Positions 51,812-60,269 are shown, counted from the first letter of the stretch. The stretch is DNA of 64,000 nt from Clostridium_AD sp036569345 (GCF_036569345.1 NZ_DATCQT010000067.1:3649-67648), one strand, 5' to 3'. The notes: generated by a model from the sequence alone, not told the origin. A program made the numbers and translations.

Positions 51812-52573
51812 TTATATAAGTTCTACATGTATTTTTTCTAGTTCAGTACATATATTCTCATCTGGAGCCTCATCTACTATAATTGCATCTACGTCGTCGA
51901 TATCTGCAAATTTATATGTTCCATCATAGTAAAATTTCTTGTTTTCCATAACTAGATAAACTTTTTTTCCTGATCTAATAATAGCTTTTTTTGTATTACC
52001 ATCTTCCATATCAAAAGTTGTAACACTTTTATCAAACATATTCACTCCACAGCTGCCTATAAATGCCCTATTTGCTTTGTGCCTAGATATAATTTCTATA
52101 GCTGTTGATCCCACAAATCCATTTAATTCTTTATTAAATACTCCACCAGTACCTATTACGTCTACATGATCACAATTTGAAAAGGTTCTGAAAATATCAA
52201 TCATGTTAGTTACAACTGTAAGATTTTTATTTCCTTTTGCAATTTTTTCTGCAATTAGTATGTTTGTGGATGATATATCTAAAAAAATTGTTTCCTTTGG
52301 CTGTATAAGGTCAAAAGCCTTTTCTGCAATTTTTATTTTACCCTCTAAATTAATATTCTTTCTACTTAAGATATCATTATGTGGGGCAGTTTGCCTACTT
52401 AATACGCCGCCACCATAAGTTCTTTTAATAATCCCTTGTTTTTCTAGAATTTTGAGATCTTTTCTTATGCAATCCTCTGTTACATTAAACCTTTTGCTTA
52501 ATTCCTTTACAACTACCTTTTGATTTTCATTTAATAGCTGAATAATTTTTTCTACCCTTTCCTCTGCAAACAT
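51812..52573 (-). CDS. DeoR/GlpR family transcriptional regulator
   Basis: The 253-residue protein has an N-terminal winged helix-turn-helix: VVKELSKRFNVTEDCIRKDL, then GIIKRTYGGGVL, the typical DeoR signature. A C-terminal sugar-phosphate sensor domain (DeoRC) follows, with FLDISSTNILIAEKIA, VVTNMIDIF and FIGSCGVN. It probably represses sugar-catabolism genes until a phosphorylated sugar binds. AAGGTG precedes the ATG at 52573. The likely targets are its own operon and the divergent glycyl radical enzyme operon. Candidate operators are at 52634-52668 and 54147-54174. Confidence 0.9.
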   Translation of the reverse strand: MFAEERVEKIIQLLNENQKVVVKELSKRFNVTEDCIRKDLKILEKQGIIKRTYGGGVLSRQTAPHNDILSRKNINLEGKIKIAEKAFDLIQPKETIFLDISSTNILIAEKIAKGNKNLTVVTNMIDIFRTFSNCDHVDVIGTGGVFNKELNGFVGSTAIEIISRHKANRAFIGSCGVNMFDKSVTTFDMEDGNTKKAIIRSGKKVYLVMENKKFYYDGTYKFADIDDVDAIIVDEAPDENICTELEKIHVELI

Positions 52574-52618
52574 ATAATTTCACCTTACCCCATAAAATAT
52601 ACACATATAATGTATCAC

Positions 52619-52668
52619 AAAATATTATTTTTTATTCAACTTGTCAATCTATAATTGAACTTGTCGAT
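52619..52668 (-). promoter_or_regulatory. Promoter with a direct-repeat operator upstream of the DeoR-type regulator
   Basis: On the minus strand TTGACA (52642-52647) and TATTTT (52619-52624) are 17 bases apart. The -35 box lies within one of two 15-base direct repeats, ATYGACAAGTTSAAT at 52634-52648 and 52654-52668. Their starts are 20 bases apart, two helical turns. DeoR-family proteins commonly bind direct repeats, so an autoregulatory operator is likely. Confidence 0.55.
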
Positions 52669-52683
52669 CCAAAATCGAACTAA

Positions 52684-53574
52684 TCAGATATTTAGTATAA
52701 ACTTATCTATTACATGAGCAACACCATTTTCCTCATTTGTATAAGTCACATAATCAGCAATTTCTTTAATTTCTGGAAATGCATTTCCCATGGCTACCCC
52801 AAGTCCTGCATACTCAATCATCTGTTTATCATTTCCTGAATCTCCTATACAAATAACCTCATGTGGTTTTATTTTAAGCTCTTCTGCAAGCTTTTCTATT
52901 CCCGATCTTTTGCTTGAGTTTTTTTTCATAACCTCCACAATAAAAGGTGCTACTTTTGAAACAGTGAATTTTTCTAAAAGCTCCATTGGCAATTTAGAAA
53001 TGTCTTTAAATAACTCTTTATTGTAGCTTTCTTTAGAAACAATTGTAGGGTCCTCCACTATAATACTTGGAAATAATTTTTGTATTTCTTCCATCATGCT
53101 TAAATCCTCATTTATTAGCATAATTTTAGTTACTACAGTATCTTTGCCTAGAGAATTAAAGTCCATAACTTGAAGGGGTAAATTATTTGCAATAGAATCA
53201 ATTCTACTAAAGTAATTGTTAGAATGTATCAAAATACTTTTATTGGAATACATATTTAAAGTTATACCAAGCTGTTTTGCTAAATTAAATACATAGCTAA
53301 TATCTTCAGGACTAATTGGGTCACATTGAATTATCCGTTGTTTTGTATTATTCATAACCATTGATCCACTACACACTACGCAGTAATTATCATCACTTAA
53401 TAAGTCTAACTCTTCCAAATAATTTTCTATACCTTGAATTGCACGTCCTGAGGCAATTACAACTTTAACCCCCTTCTCTTTTGCTTTCTTAATAGCTACA
53501 ACATTTTCTTTAGATATTTTTTTATTATCAGAAAGCAATGTCCCATCCATATCTAACACTAATAATTTATACAT
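52684..53574 (-). CDS. Cof-type HAD-IIB family sugar-phosphatase
   Basis: The 296-residue hydrolase has the HAD motifs. The N-terminal LLVLDMDGTLLSDNK carries the nucleophile Asp. VVIASGRAIQGIENYLEEL is motif II. CIGDSGNDKQMIEYAGLGVA is motif IV near the C-terminus. A large C2B cap domain lies between. It probably removes phosphate from a sugar phosphate or similar compound. The ATG at 53574 has AAGGGG eight bases upstream. It lies between the DUF336-type gene and the regulator and should be co-transcribed with the former. Confidence 0.9.
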   Translation of the reverse strand: MYKLLVLDMDGTLLSDNKKISKENVVAIKKAKEKGVKVVIASGRAIQGIENYLEELDLLSDDNYCVVCSGSMVMNNTKQRIIQCDPISPEDISYVFNLAKQLGITLNMYSNKSILIHSNNYFSRIDSIANNLPLQVMDFNSLGKDTVVTKIMLINEDLSMMEEIQKLFPSIIVEDPTIVSKESYNKELFKDISKLPMELLEKFTVSKVAPFIVEVMKKNSSKRSGIEKLAEELKIKPHEVICIGDSGNDKQMIEYAGLGVAMGNAFPEIKEIADYVTYTNEENGVAHVIDKFILNI

Positions 53575-53586
53575 TTAAAAGTCCCC

Positions 53587-54057
53587 TTATTTTTGTAAAA
53601 ATTCTTTCAACACCTCAACTATTAGATTATGCTCTATTATTTGCTGAGCACCAGAAGAAGTAACCGTCCCTACTACCCCTACATTTTTAATTATTATTGG
53701 AAATGCACCTCCATGAGCACTGTACTCCTGAGATGATATAAAATACTTTTCTTCAATAGTCTTTTCTATAAGTTTCAGTTTTGTGCCAATGTATAATGAG
53801 CTAGTACAAAATCTATTTACAACTCTGTTTTTTCTAATAATCCAAGCATCATTATCAGGAGAAGTTCCCTCTAATGCACAGTGAAACAATTGTTGACCAC
53901 ATTTTGTAATATCTATTGTTAGTGATAAATTCTCTTCTTTTGCTTTTTCTATTAATCTCAAACCTATTTGCAGTGCAGTTTCATTAGTAAATTCAGTAAA
54001 TTGTATCATTTCCTCTTGTTTTTCTATATCTTTCAACATTTTCTTATAATCTTCCAT
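53587..54057 (-). CDS. UPF0303 / heme-degrading-domain (GlcG-related) protein
   Basis: The 156-residue protein matches the UPF0303 family: TNETALQIGLRLIEKAKEEN near residue 25, then FHCALEGTSPDNDAWIIRKN and SSQEYSAHGGAFPIIIKNVG. VVGTVTSSGAQQIIEHNLIV is the C-terminal block. The family is related to GlcG and HbpS, and the reaction is unknown. AAAGGAG lies six to seven bases before the ATG at 54057. It is the first gene of the minus-strand operon (UPF0303, HAD, then regulator and oxidoreductase) and faces the glycyl radical enzyme. Confidence 0.85.
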   Translation of the reverse strand: MEDYKKMLKDIEKQEEMIQFTEFTNETALQIGLRLIEKAKEENLSLTIDITKCGQQLFHCALEGTSPDNDAWIIRKNRVVNRFCTSSLYIGTKLKLIEKTIEEKYFISSQEYSAHGGAFPIIIKNVGVVGTVTSSGAQQIIEHNLIVEVLKEFLQK

Positions 54058-54146
54058 ATTAATCTCCTTTAGTAATTTTCAATTGTAATATTGTTATTAT
54101 TTTTTAATTCTATTGAATTTTTCTTATTTTAATTATACAATAGGAG

Positions 54147-54174
54147 TAAACAATAAACAATGATAATAAACAAT
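54147..54174. promoter_or_regulatory. Direct repeats TAAACAAT between divergent operons
   Basis: TAAACAAT occurs at 54147-54154, overlapping at 54154-54161, and again at 54167-54174. They lie between the UPF0303 gene and the glycyl radical enzyme gene. They may be an operator for the DeoR-type regulator; this rests on position only. Confidence 0.4.
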
Positions 54175-54213
54175 AAATAATAAAGAAATTTCAATATGAA
54201 GGAGGTATAAATT

Positions 54214-55111
54214 TTGATTAATGATAGAATTCAAAAACTTAAAAATGGGCTATTTGCAAACAAAAGAGAAGTATCTCTTGAAAGAGCTTTGCTATATACA
54301 GAAAGCTATAAAGAAACTGAAGGAAAGAGTTCAATTATTAGGCGGGCAAAAGCAACAACACACATACTCAATAATGTAGAAATATCTATAAGATCTGATG
54401 AACTTATAATTGGTAATAGAACTACAAAACCTAGGAGTGGAATAGTTTCTCCTGAAATGGATCCCTACTGGATTAATGAAGAGCTTGAAACAATTGGTAG
54501 TAGGCCACAAGACCCATTTTTTATATCTGAAAACGATAAAAAAACATACAGAGAAGTTCTTTATCCATATTGGGCAGCTAAGTCCTTAAAAGACTTTATA
54601 AATACAAGATTGACTCCTGAAGTTCGTACTCCCATAGATCTAGATATTTATAAGCTTAATCAAACAGACAAAGGTCAGGGACATATTATTCCAAATTTTG
54701 AGAAGTTATTAAAAAAAGGATTGGGACAGATAATTTATGACACAACAGAATTATCAAAAAAAGATCCAACCAATGATTTTTATAAAGCATCATTAATTAC
54801 TCTTAAAGGTTCACAAAATCATATTTTAAGATATGCGGCCTTGGCAAAATTAAATGCAGAAAGTGAGCCAAATGAGAATCGTAAGGTGGAGCTTTTAGAA
54901 ATTGCTAGGATTTCAACAAGAATTTCTAAGGAAAAACCAGAAACATTCTATGAAGCTTGTCAACTATTATGGTTTTTATGTGTAATTCTACAATATGAAT
55001 CAAATGCTAGTTCCTTATCTTTAGGTGGTTTTGATAAGTATATGTATCCCTTTTATGAGAATGATCTAAATATAGGTGTATCTAAAGAAACCCTAAAAGA
55101 AATTTTAACCT
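54214..55111 (+). pseudogene. N-terminal part of a broken glycyl radical enzyme
   Basis: The frame begins with TTG (AAGGAGGT nine bases upstream) and encodes about 299 residues of a pyruvate formate-lyase-like enzyme of the diol dehydratase or unassigned group. Typical parts are TYREVLYPYWAAKSLKDFI-like sequence and YEACQLLWFLCVILQYESNA. SSLSLGGFDKYMYPFYENDL is also present, after which the family sequence stops at SKETLKEIL. Beyond about 55106 the frame is out of register and ends at 55152. The catalytic Cys region that should follow is missing. The C-terminal fragment continues in another frame from 55109. Confidence 0.82.
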
Positions 55112-55948
55112 GTAGAATATGCACCAGTTCCATTACTTTCATGTTTTATTGATAATTGCTTGCAAACTGGAAAAGATATAACCTATGGTGGTGCAAAGTA
55201 TAATTTTTCCGGCGTTCAAGGTATTGGTATAGCAAATTTAAGCGATTCCCTTTATGCTCTAAAAAAGATTGTCTTTGAGGAGAAAAGAATTTCTTTCTGC
55301 GATCTAATAAAGGCTTTAGATTCTAATTTTTATGGGATCGAAAATGAAAAACTAAGGGTTCGTTTAATTAATAAATATGATAAATACGGAAATGATAATG
55401 ACGAAGTAGACAATCTTAGTTCAGATATTCTTAGATATTACTCAAAATCCGTTGAAAAACATGTAACTCCCAGAGGAGGAACCTTTGTACCTGGTTCTTA
55501 TACAGTATCAGCTCATATTCCCCTTGGCAAGGCAGTAGGAGCAACTCCTGATGGACGCATGTCTGGAGAGCAGCTTGCAGATGGTGGCCTGTCTACTATG
55601 GTTGGTCGGGATATACTTGGACCTACTGCAGTGTTAAAAAGTGTTAGCAAGCTAGATAACTACTTAACAACAAATGGTAGTCTTTTAAATGTTAAGTTTA
55701 GTCCTAAAACTCTAGAGGGTGATGAGGGAATTCATAAATTATCTGATTTTCTATTTGCTTTTATGAAGCTAAAAATACAGCATATACAATTCAACGTTAT
55801 TTCTGCTGATACCCTTAAAAGTGCACAGACAAGACCAAATGATTACAAAGGCCTTGTTATAAGGGTAGCAGGTTACAGTGCTTTTTTTATAGAGCTAAGT
55901 CGTGAAATTCAAGATGACATCATAAGGCGAACTGAACATAATTTATAG
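55109..55948 (+). pseudogene. C-terminal part of a broken glycyl radical enzyme, with the glycyl radical loop
   Basis: In a different frame from the N-terminal part, family sequence resumes with VEYAPVPLLSCFIDNCLQTG, then GGAKYNFSGVQGIGIANLSD, and ends with RVAGYSAFFIELSREIQDDI. The Gly in that last block is the radical-bearing residue. A full enzyme has about 780-850 residues. Here N- and C-terminal parts add up to about 580. The lost 200 or so residues include the catalytic thiyl Cys. An in-frame TTG at 55160 could start a short protein, but no ribosome binding site is seen. The enzyme should be inactive. Activase and reductase genes follow directly. Confidence 0.82.
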
Positions 55949-55959
55949 GAAGTGATTAT

Positions 55960-56784
55960 GTGAACGCATTAATACTAAATATTCAAAGATACTCCTTGCA
56001 TGATGGAGTAGGAATTCGAACAATTGTGTTTTTTAAAGGCTGCCCCCTTAAATGCCCTTGGTGTAGCAATCCTGAATCTGTAAGCTTCGAGCCTCAAAAA
56101 GTTAAAATAGATAGTAAATGTATCCATTGCGAGCACTGCGACTTTGACGAGGATGAATGCCCAACAGGTGCAGTTACGCAGTTCGGTAAATATATGACAG
56201 TAGAAGAAGTTACACATGAAGTACTTAAGGATATGGTTTTCTACCGTACATCGAGTGGCGGGGTTACCCTGTCTGGTGGTGAAGTGTTATCTCAAAGTGC
56301 TTTTGCAAAAGAACTACTTAAGCATTTAAAAAGCCAAGGAGTAAATACAACTATTGAAACTAGTGGTCAAGGAAATACCCAGGACCTTATTGAAATAGCT
56401 GCTTATTTAGATTTAATATTATTTGATCTTAAAATAATGAATGAGAAAAAATCTAAACTACTACTTGGGGCAGATATAAATCTAATAAAACGTAATATTA
56501 AGACATTAGTTAAAATGAATAAAAAGGTCATACCTAGAGTACCCCTAATCCCAGGGTATACATTAGATGATGAGAATATAAAAGATATAATTACTTTTGT
56601 TAAAAGTTTAAACCTTACAGAAATTCACCTTCTACCCTTCCATCAGTATGGCAGTAATAAATACAAATTATTAAAAAAGGATTACAAGCTTATAGATATA
56701 CCTGTTCCTTCCCCAGAAACAATAGAAAAGATAGCAAACAAAATGAGAAAAAACGGTCTTAAAGTTATACTTAATGGTTTATAA
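55960..56784 (+). CDS. Glycyl radical enzyme activating protein (radical SAM)
   Basis: The 274-residue radical SAM enzyme would generate the glycyl radical on its partner. The cluster-binding C-x3-C-x2-C is in FFKGCPLKCPWCSNPES near residues 28-36. The SAM-binding SGGVTLSGGEVL is near residue 100 and ETSGQGN near 130. Between them is a single four-Cys set (KCIHCEHC ... ECPTGA). Many activases of dehydratase type carry two such ferredoxin-like sets and about 300 residues, so a piece may have been lost here. The GTG start at 55960 has AGGAAGTG before it. It lies 11 bases after the broken enzyme, its presumed partner. Confidence 0.88.
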   Translation: MNALILNIQRYSLHDGVGIRTIVFFKGCPLKCPWCSNPESVSFEPQKVKIDSKCIHCEHCDFDEDECPTGAVTQFGKYMTVEEVTHEVLKDMVFYRTSSGGVTLSGGEVLSQSAFAKELLKHLKSQGVNTTIETSGQGNTQDLIEIAAYLDLILFDLKIMNEKKSKLLLGADINLIKRNIKTLVKMNKKVIPRVPLIPGYTLDDENIKDIITFVKSLNLTEIHLLPFHQYGSNKYKLLKKDYKLIDIPVPSPETIEKIANKMRKNGLKVILNGL

Positions 56785-56806
56785 AATTTTATGATGAGGT
56801 GTTAAA

Positions 56807-57673
56807 ATGAAAAAAATATTATTAACAGGTGGAAATGGTTTCTTTTGTACAAGATTTGCGTTAAGATATAAAAACACTTATGAAATTCTCGCAGCAAGTT
56901 CATCAATGCTTGATATTACAGATGAGCAACAAGTTAGTGAAATTTTTGAGAATTTTAATCCTGACTATGTTATTCATGCAGCAGCCAAAGCAAGTACGGA
57001 ATTTTGTGACAAAAATCCCGAACTTGCATACAAGATTAATGTTACAGGAGCTTTAAACGTTGCAAAAGCTTGCAAGAAAACACATTCAAAAATGATATTT
57101 CTTAGTACTGAGCAAGTTTTTAATGGCAACGTTGAAGTTGGTCCATATACAGAAGAGGCTACTCCTCGCCCTGATACAATGTATGGCAAAAATAAACTTG
57201 AAGCTGAAGGCTTACTAAAAGAAATATTAGATGAGCTCTGGGTTATACGATTTACTTGGCTCTTTGGTATGCCTGAACGAAATTGTAGTATGTCCCCTAA
57301 TATACTTTGGGGTACATTAACTGATATTTTAAAAGGCAAGAAATCAAAGGTTACTCCAAATGAATTTAGAGGATTAACTTATGTTCATGAAGTTATAGAC
57401 CAATTTCCAATGATATTTGAAATCCCTTATGGTACCTATCATCTTGGTAGTTATAACAGTCTGAGCCGTTATGATATATGTGCTTTGATATTAAAAGAAA
57501 TTGGTTTAGAATATAAAATAGATGAATTGTTGGAAAAGGACTTAGAGAAATATAAAGATCACCCAAGAGATGTAAGGTTATGTACTGATAAAATTAAAAG
57601 TTATGGTCTAGAGTTTTCAGAATCTAAAGATGGCATTAAAAAATGCTTAGAAGAATTTAGAATTAAATTATAA
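56807..57673 (+). CDS. RmlD-like SDR family sugar-nucleotide reductase
   Basis: The 288-residue extended short-chain dehydrogenase has KILLTGGNGFFCTRFALRY as nucleotide loop, DYVIHAAAKAS, LSTEQVFNGNVEVGPYTEEA and MYGKNKLEAEGLL with the Tyr-x3-Lys. The layout and the motif around residue 120 match RmlD-type dTDP-4-dehydrorhamnose reductases. The EPS operon lacks rfbD, so this gene might supply that activity. Its location behind the glycyl radical activase instead suggests a role in that pathway. The ATG has GAGGTG six bases upstream and lies 22 bases after the activase stop. Confidence 0.75.
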   Translation: MKKILLTGGNGFFCTRFALRYKNTYEILAASSSMLDITDEQQVSEIFENFNPDYVIHAAAKASTEFCDKNPELAYKINVTGALNVAKACKKTHSKMIFLSTEQVFNGNVEVGPYTEEATPRPDTMYGKNKLEAEGLLKEILDELWVIRFTWLFGMPERNCSMSPNILWGTLTDILKGKKSKVTPNEFRGLTYVHEVIDQFPMIFEIPYGTYHLGSYNSLSRYDICALILKEIGLEYKIDELLEKDLEKYKDHPRDVRLCTDKIKSYGLEFSESKDGIKKCLEEFRIKL

Positions 57674-57792
57674 ATAAAGAAGATAATATATGTTATACTA
57701 ATTAGATAACAGATATTTTCTAATTATTTTTAATAATATGGGAAAAATTATATGCAATAAACAAAATAGATAAATTTTAGGAGGCTATATTG

Positions 57793-58056
57793 ATGGAAAA
57801 AACAGTTAAAATATTAAATGAACAAGGCCTACATGCTAGACCTGCTTCTATCTTCGTAAGAACAGCAAGTAAATTTAAATGTACTGTTAGCATTGAACAT
57901 GGTAGTGGCGTTGCAAACGCAAAGTCTATAATAAACATAATGAGTTTAGGTTTGAAAAAAGATGAAGAAATTAAAATCATCACAGACGGAATCGACGAAA
58001 AAGAAGCTATGGAAGCTTTACTTGCCCTTGTAGAAAGTAAATTTGGTGAAGAATAA
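57793..58056 (+). CDS. ptsH: HPr family phosphocarrier protein
   Basis: The 87-residue protein of the sugar phosphotransferase system has the active-site His in NEQGLHARPASIFVRTA (His near residue 14). The regulatory Ser is in NAKSIINIMSLGLKK (Ser near residue 45), as expected for a Gram-positive HPr recognised by HPr kinase. It accepts phosphate from Enzyme I and passes it to EIIA proteins; the Ser form is the CcpA corepressor. GGAGG lies eight bases before the ATG. A TTG codon one position earlier is also possible. A strong terminator follows at 58093-58140. Confidence 0.92.
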   Translation: MEKTVKILNEQGLHARPASIFVRTASKFKCTVSIEHGSGVANAKSIINIMSLGLKKDEEIKIITDGIDEKEAMEALLALVESKFGEE

Positions 58057-58092
58057 ACGTTTGTATTTAAAATAAACGCAACTTAAAAAAAT

Positions 58093-58140
58093 CTTATAAA
58101 AACGAAGTAACATACTTTCATGTTACTTCGTTTTTATAAG
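58093..58140 (+). terminator. Intrinsic terminator of ptsH
   Basis: The arms CTTATAAAAACGAAGTAACA (58093-58112, extended to 58113) and the exact complement at 58120-58140 give a 21-base-pair stem with a six-base loop, and the 3' arm ends in a T-run. The symmetry means it may also stop minus-strand transcription. Confidence 0.8.
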
Positions 58141-58190
58141 TTAATAACTGTTTTATATTCCCACACTTCTTTATATATTCTTATCTTTGT

Positions 58191-59074
58191 TTATAAACTT
58201 GAATATAACATAGCTTCATAATATGCCTTAGGTAAGCATTTTTCATCTAAATTAAGTTCTTTTGATATTTTTGACACCTTGCTCCATTGTCCCTTTTCAT
58301 ATTCTATAATTAAACTAAGTAACTTACTATAGCTGTTATTACAATTCCCATTTAAAGTATTCTTTACTTCTGTGGGTACTAATAAAGCTTTAATAGTTTA
58401 AAAGATAATGATAGATCTCTTTTTATTAAATCCTCTATTGACTCTAGTGTAAAAGTATTACTATTAATTTCTTGCAATAATTTTACATGTATTAATTTGT
58501 TTTCAGATATTCTTTTGTCTGAAATTATCAACGGCTTACTAAAATAATAACCTTGAAAATATGAATACCCCATTGAAACTGCTTCATTAAATTCTTCCAT
58601 AGTTTCAACTTTTTCTGCAAGATACTTGATATTTTTAGAATTTACTAACTCCATTACTTTTTTTCTTTCATATCCTGTAGTTATTTTAAAATCTATTTTA
58701 ATAATATCTGTTATCTCTAAAATTTTTCTGTATTTGCTAGAATAGACAAAATCATCTAGAGCAATAATATATCCCAATGCTTTTAACTTTTTACATAACT
58801 CTAATATTTCGTCAGTAGGTTCTACATCCTCTAATATCTCAACTATCACTGATTCTGGAGACAAAACTGTAAAAATATCCGATTTTAATATATTTTTAGT
58901 AAAATTAATGAAAGCTTTTTTACCTCCAGTAACTTTTTCTATTCCCATATTTATGAACACATTTTTTATAACTTCAATGGTTGCTTTATCTCCATCTTCA
59001 CTTTGATATATATTTTTTTCACTATTCCTAAATAATAATTCATATCCAATTAATTTATTGAAATTTAAGTTCAT
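58191..59074 (-). pseudogene. EAL-HDOD signalling protein remnant with internal deletion
   Basis: The intact part (58379-59074, 231 residues) is an EAL-like domain with GYELLFRNSEKN, IIALDDFVYSSKY and EKVETMEEFNEA, as in YuxH/CdgJ-type proteins. The usual FGTGYS is not kept, so phosphodiesterase activity is doubtful. It then begins an HDOD domain (DLIKRDLSLSFKLLK) and hits a stop. In the next frame the family's C-terminal tail resumes (YSKLLSLIIEYEKGQWSKVS, then LNLDEKCLPKAYYEAMLY) and ends at 58191. The middle of the HDOD domain, about 100 residues, is missing. The N-terminal 15 or so residues are also lost: the ATG sits just behind a terminator, without a ribosome binding site. Confidence 0.72.
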
Positions 59075-59078
59075 AAAA

Positions 59079-59118
59079 ATTAGAAAACCCCGAACTCAAT
59101 TAAATTAAGTTGGGGTTT
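59079..59118 (-). terminator. Intrinsic terminator of the metal-binding lipoprotein gene
   Basis: On the minus strand AAACCCCAACT pairs with AGTTCGGGGTTT, with one bulge, and T-rich sequence follows. It lies between the lipoprotein gene (59237-60157) and the EAL remnant, and its T-rich tail almost touches the ATG of the remnant. Confidence 0.65.
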
Positions 59119-59235
59119 ATCTCAGTTAAGAGTTAATTAAATTAAGATAAGTTAACTTAACTTAATTTAATTTAATTAAGTGTAAGGTTAAATTTAATTA
59201 ATACTAAAATATTATTTATTATTAAAAGATTAATA
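59119..59235. repeat. AT-only simple repeat region
   Basis: The stretch is built of TTAA, TTAATT and TTAACTTAACTTAATT units, with almost no C or G. It can form many alternative hairpins. No gene or defined site is seen in it. Confidence 0.5.
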
Positions 59236-59236
59236 A

Positions 59237-60157
59237 TTATTTTAAACTGTTGTAAATAATTAATAAATTTTCTTTCATACTTTCTATATAAGTCTTATTA
59301 TCTTCATTGCTTTCTATGGTGTATATTTTTTCCACACTAGCCCCTACTTCTTCTGCAAGAGTTTGAGATACCCTTGGACTTGCAAGTTCTTCCATGAATA
59401 TAACTTTTATTTTATTCTTTTTAGATAATTCCACTATTTGTTTTAGTTTTTGAGGGGTAGGCTCACCTCCTGCAAATACATCTTCTACACTATTTTGTTT
59501 TAAGCCAAAATCTCTGCACAGATAGCCAAAAGCAGCATGACCTGTAACAAAATTCTTGTTTTTTACTCCTGCAAATTTCACTTTATATTCGTTGTAGAGT
59601 GTATCAAGTTTACTTGAGAAATCTTTATAATTTTTCTCATAATAACTTTGATTTTTCTTATCAGCCTTAACCAATGCATCTTTTATATTTTTAGTTTGAA
59701 TTTTTGCTTCTCTTAAACTAAGCCATATATGTGGGTCATATTGCCCATTTTCATCCATAGCTTTGCCTTGATTCTTAATTGGAATTACGCCTTTTGACGA
59801 ATCAACTACAATCAAGTTTTTATTATCAACAGCAGCTAACGTTTTATCTACCCATGTTTCCATTCCAAACCCTGAATAGATAAACAAGTTAGCATCACTT
59901 ATGTTTTGCATATCTTTTATTTTTGGTTCAAAATCATGTGGCTCAACGCCTTCCGGCACAACCGTTTTTACTTCTATCTTATCTTTCCCAATCTCCTCTG
60001 CAAACTCCTTTAGTGGATTAAATGATACTACTACTTGTAATTTTGACTTATCACTTTTGTTATTACTTGTAGCTTTTTCACCAATTGTTGACTTTGAGCA
60101 TCCAACTAATGTACCTATAACACATGCTAAAAAAATAATTTTAATAACTTTTTTCAA
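59237..60157 (-). CDS. Metal ABC transporter substrate-binding lipoprotein (ZnuA-like)
   Basis: The 306-residue extracytoplasmic protein has a lipoprotein signal peptide (KKVIKIIFLACVIGTLVGCS) with the acylated Cys near residue 21. Metal ligands are visible as His in PEGVEPHDFEPK, YDPHIWLSL and VTGHAAFGYLC, with a C-terminal acidic ligand in the ESNED region. The pattern fits cluster A-I (ZnuA/AdcA) proteins, so zinc or manganese is likely. The TTG start at 60155-60157 follows GGAG with nine bases. The longer frame to 60187 lacks a signal. No permease or ATPase gene lies nearby, so its partners are elsewhere. A minus-strand promoter lies at 60209-60236. Confidence 0.87.
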   Translation of the reverse strand: MKKVIKIIFLACVIGTLVGCSKSTIGEKATSNNKSDKSKLQVVVSFNPLKEFAEEIGKDKIEVKTVVPEGVEPHDFEPKIKDMQNISDANLFIYSGFGMETWVDKTLAAVDNKNLIVVDSSKGVIPIKNQGKAMDENGQYDPHIWLSLREAKIQTKNIKDALVKADKKNQSYYEKNYKDFSSKLDTLYNEYKVKFAGVKNKNFVTGHAAFGYLCRDFGLKQNSVEDVFAGGEPTPQKLKQIVELSKKNKIKVIFMEELASPRVSQTLAEEVGASVEKIYTIESNEDNKTYIESMKENLLIIYNSLK

Positions 60158-60208
60158 TACTTTACACTCCTTTAATCCTTGTTGCAAATCACTTGCATTT
60201 ACATTTAT

Positions 60209-60236
60209 TTTATACTATATGATTATAACTTGTCAA
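60209..60236 (-). promoter_or_regulatory. Promoter of the metal-binding lipoprotein gene
   Basis: On the minus strand TTGACA (60231-60236) is followed after 16 bases by TATAAA (60209-60214). Around it lies a repeated GATTATAAC-type string that may be a metalloregulator site, although it matches no motif I can name. Confidence 0.6.
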
Positions 60237-60269
60237 TCTTTTAATTATAACCTTTGATGATATAATCAT

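Noticed and set aside
53664..53676. TAACCGTCCC-like string that resembles the REP-like core
   Set aside because: It lies inside the coding sequence of the UPF0303 gene (the GTVTSSG region), lacks a second arm and is explained by codons.
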